Part shown: piece after piece, positions 58,248 to 64,000 of the stretch
How positions within the stretch are numbered: the stretch's first letter is position 1
Layout: every line of letters begins with the position of its first letter
NCBI GenBank assembly: GCA_018970725.1
Contig: JAGWVU010000019.1
Location: 1-64,000, forward strand
Length of the DNA stretch: 64,000 nucleotides
Direction of reading: 5' to 3'
Source: Verrucomicrobiota bacterium
GTDB taxonomy: Bacteria > Verrucomicrobiota > Verrucomicrobiia > Verrucomicrobiales > DEV007
Notes under the pieces: model-generated
Database searches by the model: none
What the model was told of the DNA's origin: nothing
Seen by the model: the letters and a program-made list of their open reading frames with translations, nothing else
Position numbers and translations under genes: made by a program

Positions 58248-60515
58248 TCAGCGCGGCGGCGCGGCGGCGGCGATCTCCGTGGACGGAGGGGCAAAGGTCA
58301 CCTCCAGTTTGTTGGTTCCCATGGCCCAGACCTGGAGATTGCCGGCTTCATCGCCCGTCACCAGCCACTTGCCATCCTGACTGGCTGCGGAGACGTGAAG
58401 GAATTCGGTTCCCTGACCGATCACACTGGCATCGAGTTTGACCGACCGGTCCCCGCTCACGGAGATGACCTGCTCGGTGGCGGGCGTGAGGAAATCCGCG
58501 GAAGTCACTTCCCGGCTCCAACCGGTCACCGAGCGGATGATTTCCCCGCTTTCCGCGTTCCAGAACTTGGTCTGGAGATCCGCGCCCGCGGAGACGATGA
58601 CCCGGCCGTCGTGACTCCAATCGACGTCCAGCACCTGACCGGTGTGCCCTTCCAAAGAGCGGACCGGTTCCACCGACCCAGTCTGGAAAATCTTGGCCAA
58701 TCCGTCCGTGGAGGACGTCACGAAACGGGATTCATCCGGGGCCAGGCTGATGGCGGTGATGGTGTCCCGATGCGATTTGTCGTTGCGGGCCAGTTCCTTG
58801 GCGGGATCGACCTGCCAGAGTTGGACCACGCCGGATCGGGAAGGTTCCCCGGTGCCGGTGAGCAGTTGTTTCCCCCCGGCGGCGAAAGCCAGGGCGCTGA
58901 CGCGGTCCTGCAACAGATCGGCACTCTTGCCGTCCCCGATCCGCCCGGCGAGTTCCCACGGATTCCCGAGCCGCCAGGTGAACTTTCCGGCCTCGCGATG
59001 GACGGAATGGAGCCCGGCGGCGTCGCACGACAAGGCGACCAATCCCTGGGGAGCGACGAAGGATTCGAGGTGGCGGCCATCCTTGGCGAGGAACAGGTGG
59101 ATCGTGCCTCCGGCCAACCCCACGGCCAAGGTGGCCCCGTCCGGACTGAAAGCGGCGGCGGCGGGAACGGCGGCAGGATCCGCCTTGGTCTTGAGGCCTT
59201 CCAACTCCTTGCGCCGCTCCGCAAAATGCTTGAGGGCCGCTTCCGCCTCCGCCTGACGGGCTTTCTCCAAGGTGAGCCGGGCCAACCCCTCCCCGGACAA
59301 GCGGGCGCCCGTCTCCCGGTTCCGCACGATCAGTTCCACCGCCCGGGTTGCCTCCGCGAGTTGGGCTTCCGCCGCCGTGACTTTGGGGCGCAACGCGGTC
59401 AGGCGGTCGTCCGCTCCCTTGCGCTCCGCACTTCCGGCGGTGAGGAGCCGGGCCTCGGCATCGATCCGTTTTTCCTCGCCGCGAAGCGTCTCCAGCTCCC
59501 GGGCGCGGAGGGCGGCAGTGGCGCGGGCGGCGGGCAAGGCGGTGGCGGCCTGGTTCGCGGCGTCCTCCTCTTTTTTCACCGCTTCCTGCAACTTGGGGAC
59601 GGCGGCGAGATGGAGAGCGGCCAACCGTTTGGCCATGGCTTCCTCGAGCCCCAGTTGCTCGAGTTGCCGATCGATCTCCGGCCGCATGTTCAGCTCCGCC
59701 AACACCTTGCCGGTGGCGGCCTCAATCAGGGACGGGGCCTTGCCCGCTTCGATGCGGCACAAACGATCCCCGGCGGCGGACTTCACTTCGGGCACGGGAG
59801 GGGTTGCCGCCGGCTTACCGGGCGTCACCGCCACCGGAACCCAAGCGGAACGACGCCATAGCTTGACCTCGCGGAACCCGCCGGACGCGAGCGTGCCATC
59901 GGGAGCGAACGCAAGGCTTTGGACGACATCGAGGTGGCTTTTCCCGCCCGCCCCGGGATCCGCAAGCTCGCCGATGAGCCGACGCGCCGGAAGCTCATAG
60001 AGTTGAATCGTCTGGCCGCGCCCACAGGCGATGAAACGGCTGTCGGGGGAAATGGCGACAGCGTAAATGGCGGGACGGCGGATCGTATCCCAACGGGTGG
60101 GGACGGAAGCCATCGAACCGGAGGTTCCCTTGGCTCCCTGATCGATCCACAATTTGAGGAGGGCGAGTTGTTCCGGGCTGAGGTTCACGGCGCGGGAAGC
60201 ATTTCCGGCGGGTGGCATCACCGGGTCCTCGAGGTGGGCGGAGGTGAGGAAGAGCAGGCTCTCCGCAGACTTGCCCGGGACCACGGAAGGTCCGCTGTCG
60301 CCGCCCTTGAGGATGGTCTCCGGGGATTCCAAGACCAGCCCCGCCTTGGACTTGGTCTGGTTGTGGCACGCCAGACAGTTCTTCCGGAGAGCGGGAAAAA
60401 CCTCGGCGGCGAAATTCACCGGGGTCTCCCGTTGCAGGGGGGCCACCGGCAGGGGAGCCGCCTCAGTCCGGAGCGCCCAAACGAGAAGAAGTGGAGCAAG
60501 GGGGAGGATTTTCAC
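58248..60515 (-). CDS. PSCyt1 cytochrome-type N-terminus fused to a WD40 beta-propeller
   Basis: 755 residues from the GTG at 60515, which overlaps the stop of the preceding gene (GTGA) and gives a signal peptide (VKILPLAPLLLVWALRTEAA). The N-terminal PSCyt1 domain has the haem motif CLACH (residues ~45-120). A WD40 part starts near 150 (YAVAISPDSRFIACGRGQTI) and resumes after a ~200-residue coiled-coil-like insert of Ala/Glu/Arg-rich helices (about 270-470), with further repeats to the C-terminus. Such fusions are typical for Planctomycetota and Verrucomicrobiota. Third gene of the DUF1553-PPC-WD40 operon. Confidence 0.9.
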   Translation of the reverse strand: MKILPLAPLLLVWALRTEAAPLPVAPLQRETPVNFAAEVFPALRKNCLACHNQTKSKAGLVLESPETILKGGDSGPSVVPGKSAESLLFLTSAHLEDPVMPPAGNASRAVNLSPEQLALLKLWIDQGAKGTSGSMASVPTRWDTIRRPAIYAVAISPDSRFIACGRGQTIQLYELPARRLIGELADPGAGGKSHLDVVQSLAFAPDGTLASGGFREVKLWRRSAWVPVAVTPGKPAATPPVPEVKSAAGDRLCRIEAGKAPSLIEAATGKVLAELNMRPEIDRQLEQLGLEEAMAKRLAALHLAAVPKLQEAVKKEEDAANQAATALPAARATAALRARELETLRGEEKRIDAEARLLTAGSAERKGADDRLTALRPKVTAAEAQLAEATRAVELIVRNRETGARLSGEGLARLTLEKARQAEAEAALKHFAERRKELEGLKTKADPAAVPAAAAFSPDGATLAVGLAGGTIHLFLAKDGRHLESFVAPQGLVALSCDAAGLHSVHREAGKFTWRLGNPWELAGRIGDGKSADLLQDRVSALAFAAGGKQLLTGTGEPSRSGVVQLWQVDPAKELARNDKSHRDTITAISLAPDESRFVTSSTDGLAKIFQTGSVEPVRSLEGHTGQVLDVDWSHDGRVIVSAGADLQTKFWNAESGEIIRSVTGWSREVTSADFLTPATEQVISVSGDRSVKLDASVIGQGTEFLHVSAASQDGKWLVTGDEAGNLQVWAMGTNKLEVTFAPPSTEIAAAAPPR

Positions 60516-62824
60516 GGCTTTTTCTTGGCTGGATCGATGATGGTCAGTTCGACGGGAGCGGAATTCAGGGTGAACGGGACTTCGCGCTCCTTGGCCCGGT
60601 CCCGGGCCGCCGCCAGCAACCGCTCCAATTCCGCCCGCGCGGCAGCTCCGGCTTTTTGCGCTGCGGCGTCCTTGGGATCGAGTTTGGCGATCGCCCCGTC
60701 CTGAAATGCCTTCCATCGCTCCAAGGTGGTCACCCTTTCCGGATGGGACCGGAACCCGGGCGCGATGGCCGACGCGAGAAACACCACCGAGCCGGTCCCC
60801 TCACCGGGGCGATTCACGTTGTCCGGTCGGAACGGGACCTTCAACACGCCCTCGGAATCCTTTTCCGCGATGGTGAGGACGGGCGGTTTGGTGAAGCCGG
60901 GCAAACCGGACGGGGTCACGGTGACGGGTCCTTTGACCGCCCCCTTGCGCTCGACCCGTATCTTGAACGTCAGATCCTTGCCGAGCTCGACCTGGTTGGC
61001 CTCGGGCAGGACCTCCACGGTGAACCGGGGGGCGCCCGCCGTGCAGACCGCCAGGGCCACACCGGAGGTCAGGCGGGAAGCGGCTTTCTCCTTGGTCTGG
61101 TCCGCCATTCCCCTCTTCAAGGTGGCTCCCAAGGCCGGGACCGTGACGCCCGCGCATTCCCCGAGAACCTCGATCATCCCCTGCCAGGGAGTCGCCTCCG
61201 CGCCGGCCTCCAACACCAGCCGGCCCTCGGAAGCTTGCGGCCAGATGACTCCGCCCAAGGTTTTCACCCCGGGAGGGAGGTTCTTTGCAGAAAGTTTCAC
61301 CGGACCGGCCAACCCACCGGACCGCACCGCGATGACCCGGATGGTCATCCGGTGTCCGGGAGCCAACACCGCCGCCCCCGGATACGCCTGATTCAGGGTG
61401 AGATGCGGCCGTTCCTCCGCTGCGAAGAGGACAAGCCCGGGCGCGGCCGGTCCGATCCGCAAGCGATACCCCTGGGCCGGTCCGTAATCGTCCCCCAGAT
61501 TGCGGAGTTCGACCTGATAGACGCCATCGGCTGCGGCCTTGAAGACAAGGCCCGGGTCGCGGATCCGGGTATCCAGCCCGATCGTGTTCACGGTGAAGAG
61601 ATCATCGGACTCGGCGACCGGTTCCAAGACCTCCGCACCATCCTTCAGGACCACCCTCTGGACCGTCAGGGCCAAATCGGTATCCATCCCCTGCCGGTAG
61701 GAAACCGCCGTCACTTCCACGCTCTCGCCCGCCTTTGCCGCGAAGCGGTAGACATCGATGTTCCCGGGGAAATCAATGCGACCGCCCACCTCGACCGGAA
61801 GGGCGAGCGATTGTCCCGGGGCCACCGATCCCTCGGGAACCACGGGCCGGTCCGCCAGGCCGACCTCCCCGAGCGCTCCCCAAGGCAACGCCACCGAAGC
61901 CCGGCGCGCCGCGGCATGACCGGGCTTCAACCCATCGATCGTCATCGGAGCCGCCTCCCCTCCCTCAACCGGGAAGGTGACGGACTCCCACCGGCCGTCG
62001 GTCCAAGGCTTGCCACCGGGAAGGTTCCGACCGATCACCGTGAGGGGGACGGACTCCCCGGGGCGGATCGCCATCGGCTCCAAGGCATCCACCGTCGGGG
62101 CCTTGGAAACCACCAGCCGGTAGGCATAGGCATCGCCTCCCCGGTAAAGCAGGTCGTGCACCGAGATCACATGGTCCCCATCCTGCGCCGCGCGGAAGTC
62201 GAGCCGGGGGTCGCGCTCGCCATTCCCCCGCTCCGCCGCCAGTTCACGGCCCGAGGCATCCAACACGGCGATGCGGAGATCCGCCCGGGAATCGAGCGCC
62301 AGCGCCGCCACCTGCAAAACCACGCGGTCTCCGGCACGGAGCGCAAGGCGGTGATAATTGGCCTGTTGGGCGGTGAGGCGACCGTTCACCGTCTGTTCCA
62401 ACAGAATGGGAAACGGGTTGGAGAGGGTGAGATGGGGAACCCCGGGGTGCAAGGCTTCCTCCGGCGCCCCCCCCGGGCTGACCGCAAAAACCCGGCCGGT
62501 CGAAAATCCGTCTTCCCCGGAACCGCGGACCTCGTGGAGTCCGGGCGGCACATCCGCAGCGATGCGGACCCGGAACTTGAGACCGTCCGGACGGGGCTCC
62601 GGCCAGAAATCCCCCGCCGGCAACATCACCCGTTCCCCGGTGATCCCGGGGTGGGCGAAGGTCAACGCGCGCACCGCCTCCAGATCCGTCCCGGAGATTT
62701 GTAGGATCGTCTCGCTCCCCGCCCGACCGCCGCAGGGAAAGACAGTTTCCAACGCGGGGGTCGCCAGTTGCCCGGATGCTCCGGGAACGAGGAATAGGGC
62801 CAAGGGGAACGCGATCCGTTTCAT
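60512..62824 (-). CDS. Secreted PPC-domain protein of the DUF1553 operon
   Basis: 770 residues from the ATG at 62824, signal peptide MKRIAFPLALFLVPGASG. Near the N-terminus is an IPT-like segment (GGRAGSETILQISGTDLEAV); two or more pre-peptidase C-terminal (PPC) beta-sandwich domains follow (NYHRLALRAGDRVVLQVAAL and VDVYRFAAKAGESVEVTAVS-like segments). No enzymatic domain is visible. Genes with this layout are regular companions of PSD1/DUF1553 proteins. It lies 11 bp after the DUF1553 gene and overlaps the WD40 gene. Confidence 0.85.
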   Translation of the reverse strand: MKRIAFPLALFLVPGASGQLATPALETVFPCGGRAGSETILQISGTDLEAVRALTFAHPGITGERVMLPAGDFWPEPRPDGLKFRVRIAADVPPGLHEVRGSGEDGFSTGRVFAVSPGGAPEEALHPGVPHLTLSNPFPILLEQTVNGRLTAQQANYHRLALRAGDRVVLQVAALALDSRADLRIAVLDASGRELAAERGNGERDPRLDFRAAQDGDHVISVHDLLYRGGDAYAYRLVVSKAPTVDALEPMAIRPGESVPLTVIGRNLPGGKPWTDGRWESVTFPVEGGEAAPMTIDGLKPGHAAARRASVALPWGALGEVGLADRPVVPEGSVAPGQSLALPVEVGGRIDFPGNIDVYRFAAKAGESVEVTAVSYRQGMDTDLALTVQRVVLKDGAEVLEPVAESDDLFTVNTIGLDTRIRDPGLVFKAAADGVYQVELRNLGDDYGPAQGYRLRIGPAAPGLVLFAAEERPHLTLNQAYPGAAVLAPGHRMTIRVIAVRSGGLAGPVKLSAKNLPPGVKTLGGVIWPQASEGRLVLEAGAEATPWQGMIEVLGECAGVTVPALGATLKRGMADQTKEKAASRLTSGVALAVCTAGAPRFTVEVLPEANQVELGKDLTFKIRVERKGAVKGPVTVTPSGLPGFTKPPVLTIAEKDSEGVLKVPFRPDNVNRPGEGTGSVVFLASAIAPGFRSHPERVTTLERWKAFQDGAIAKLDPKDAAAQKAGAAARAELERLLAAARDRAKEREVPFTLNSAPVELTIIDPAKKKP

Positions 62825-62835
62825 CGTCTCCGCGC

Positions 62836-64000
62836 TCAATGGTTGAAGAGGAATTCCTTGGTGTTGATCAGTGCCCAAAGCATGTCCTCGAAGGCAATCT
62901 GATCCGCCTTGCCGCGGGCCTCGCCCACCGCGGCCCCTCTTTTCTTCGCCAGGTGCCCCAGCGCCGCCTCCACCTCCTTCGCTTCCGGAGGCCGTCCGAC
63001 CGCCGCCAGATAGAGGTCGGAAATTTTCGCCAGGTCCGGAGACGTCAGCGCCGCCAACCGCGCCGCACGGCCCTGCGGATGCGCCAGCTTGGATTGCAGG
63101 GTCGGCGAATTGATCAGGTGCAGGCTCTGCGCCAGATTCGCGTCCGACGTCCGTTCGCATTCACAGGCGCTCTCCATCGAGGGCCGCCCGAAGACGCTGA
63201 GGAAATAGACTTCCTTGTTGTAGCTGTCGTCCGGGAGCGCGATCGCCCTCGTCCCCTTCTCCTGCCCTCCGAAGTTGTCTTCCGTTTCCGCCACCAAGTT
63301 GATGGAGTCCAGAAGCACCTCCGCCGGAAGCCGCCGCGGGTAGAAACGGGAGTAGTTCTGACGGTCGGTCAGGTTGTGGGCGTTCGGCTCCGCGCTCAAC
63401 TGGTAGGTATGGCTGGAAACGATCAGCCGCATCAACTCGCGCAGGTCGTAGCCGCTCACCGTGAAGTAGGTGGCCAAGGCATCGAGCAATTCCGGGTGCG
63501 TGGCCGGATTGGTCACCCGCATGTCATCCTCCGGCTCCACCAAGCCGCGACCGAAGAAATGTTTCCAATACCGGTTCACCAGCATGCGGGCGAAAAACGG
63601 GTTGTCGCGATCGCTCATCCAATCCGCCAGGGCAAACCGGGGATCACGCTCCGGGGAGATCCGCAGGACTTCGCCGCCGAGCGGAGCCGGACTCAAGGTT
63701 TTGCCGGTGCGCGGATTGGCCATGGTCGCCGCCTTGCGCTGGTGAAACACGATGGTCTCCCCGGGGCCATCCGCCGCCTTGGTGCCGAGCGTGGAGAAAA
63801 AGGCAGCAAAGCTGTAATAGTCATCCTGACTCCACTTCTCATACGGGTGATGATGGCATTGCGCGCATTGCACCCGCACCCCGAGAAAGATCTGGGCGAT
63901 GTCCTGCATCCGGTCCTTCTGATCCGGCACGGACCGATACCAAGCCGTCGCGGGACTATGGCCCAGATCCCCCGAAGCGGTGAGCAACTCACTGACGATG
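62836..64000 (-). CDS. DUF1549/DUF1553 (PSCyt2/PSD1-type) protein, 5' end outside the window
   Basis: The last ~388 residues of a gene that enters from the right edge. The CAQCHHHPYEKW motif is the hallmark of DUF1549, and DUF1553 follows (DPRFALADWMSDRDNPFFAR, MLVNRYWKHFFGRGLVEPED, then SYNKEVYFLSVFGRPSMESA). The reading frame is open to the window end, so no start is given. Family function is unknown; haem-binding periplasmic proteins are implied. First seen gene of the operon with the PPC and WD40-PSCyt1 genes. Confidence 0.93.
   Translation of the reverse strand, partial: IVSELLTASGDLGHSPATAWYRSVPDQKDRMQDIAQIFLGVRVQCAQCHHHPYEKWSQDDYYSFAAFFSTLGTKAADGPGETIVFHQRKAATMANPRTGKTLSPAPLGGEVLRISPERDPRFALADWMSDRDNPFFARMLVNRYWKHFFGRGLVEPEDDMRVTNPATHPELLDALATYFTVSGYDLRELMRLIVSSHTYQLSAEPNAHNLTDRQNYSRFYPRRLPAEVLLDSINLVAETEDNFGGQEKGTRAIALPDDSYNKEVYFLSVFGRPSMESACECERTSDANLAQSLHLINSPTLQSKLAHPQGRAARLAALTSPDLAKISDLYLAAVGRPPEAKEVEAALGHLAKKRGAAVGEARGKADQIAFEDMLWALINTKEFLFNH

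Noticed and set aside
1-64000. CRISPR arrays, tRNA or rRNA genes, prophage or IS transposase genes
   Set aside because: No regularly spaced repeats, tRNA-like cloverleaf, rRNA-like or transposase sequence was recognised by eye; a tRNAscan or Infernal run would be needed to exclude small RNA genes.

Overview
The window reads as a chromosomal segment of a GC-rich Verrucomicrobiota bacterium, probably a Luteolibacter/Verrucomicrobiaceae-type member. The phylum call rests on gene content: DUF1592-type and DUF1549/DUF1553-type planctomycete/verrucomicrobial cytochrome-like proteins, PSCyt1-WD40 fusions, VIT/von Willebrand A proteins, an archaeal/eukaryotic-type prolyl-tRNA synthetase and very large secreted multidomain proteins. 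The genus is a guess. Nothing clearly viral, no IS transposase, no CRISPR array and no RNA gene was recognised.

Layout. 1-10.6 kb: a DUF1592 cytochrome-like protein whose 5' end carries a 120-bp tandem duplication with a palindrome in it; a 35-codon gene remnant; a ~1965-residue secreted haem/beta-propeller/Ig/LamG protein; a sirtuin. 10.8-16.2 kb: a co-directional run of two von Willebrand A proteins, a GxDLY-SGNH hydrolase and a membrane protein. 16.3-20.9 kb: a TolC-MacA-MacB tripartite efflux operon. 20.9-23.9 kb: proton-translocating transhydrogenase in three genes (pntAA-pntAB-pntB). 23.9-32.1 kb: mixed housekeeping genes (SelO, DegP/HtrA protease, ProRS, glutaredoxin, deoxyribose-phosphate aldolase) and unknowns. 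32.3-37.8 kb: two 178-bp hairpin elements in inverted orientation bracket a SWIM/SNF2 helicase, an acidic orphan ORF and a dihydroorotate-dehydrogenase-like gene. 38-40 kb: two paralogous small beta-barrel-like proteins and a HAD hydrolase on the minus strand. 40.1-46.7 kb: the nusA-infB-rbfA-nrnA-truB-ribF operon, with a structured leader and no rimP in front. 46.8-64 kb: a 1238-residue FG-GAP/ASPIC-UnbV protein, a MerR plus VIT/vWA pair, a SASA-domain protein, a PAS-AraC regulator, a prokaryotic pentameric ligand-gated channel homologue, and a DUF1553 / PPC / WD40-PSCyt1 operon that runs off the right edge.

The least ordinary signals are non-coding. (i) A family of long imperfect-palindrome repeats with an 18-bp-class terminal inverted repeat: two 178-bp copies about 84% identical by hand count, and one short 85-bp derivative. 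(ii) Three minus-strand genes (two barrel paralogs and merR) have a sigma70-like -10 box placed exactly 7 nt before the ATG, which suggests leaderless transcripts. (iii) A hairpin plus T-run lies inside the nusA leader. (iv) An 18-bp perfect palindrome lies upstream of the SNF2 gene. No computation was run; all alignments and counts are by eye.
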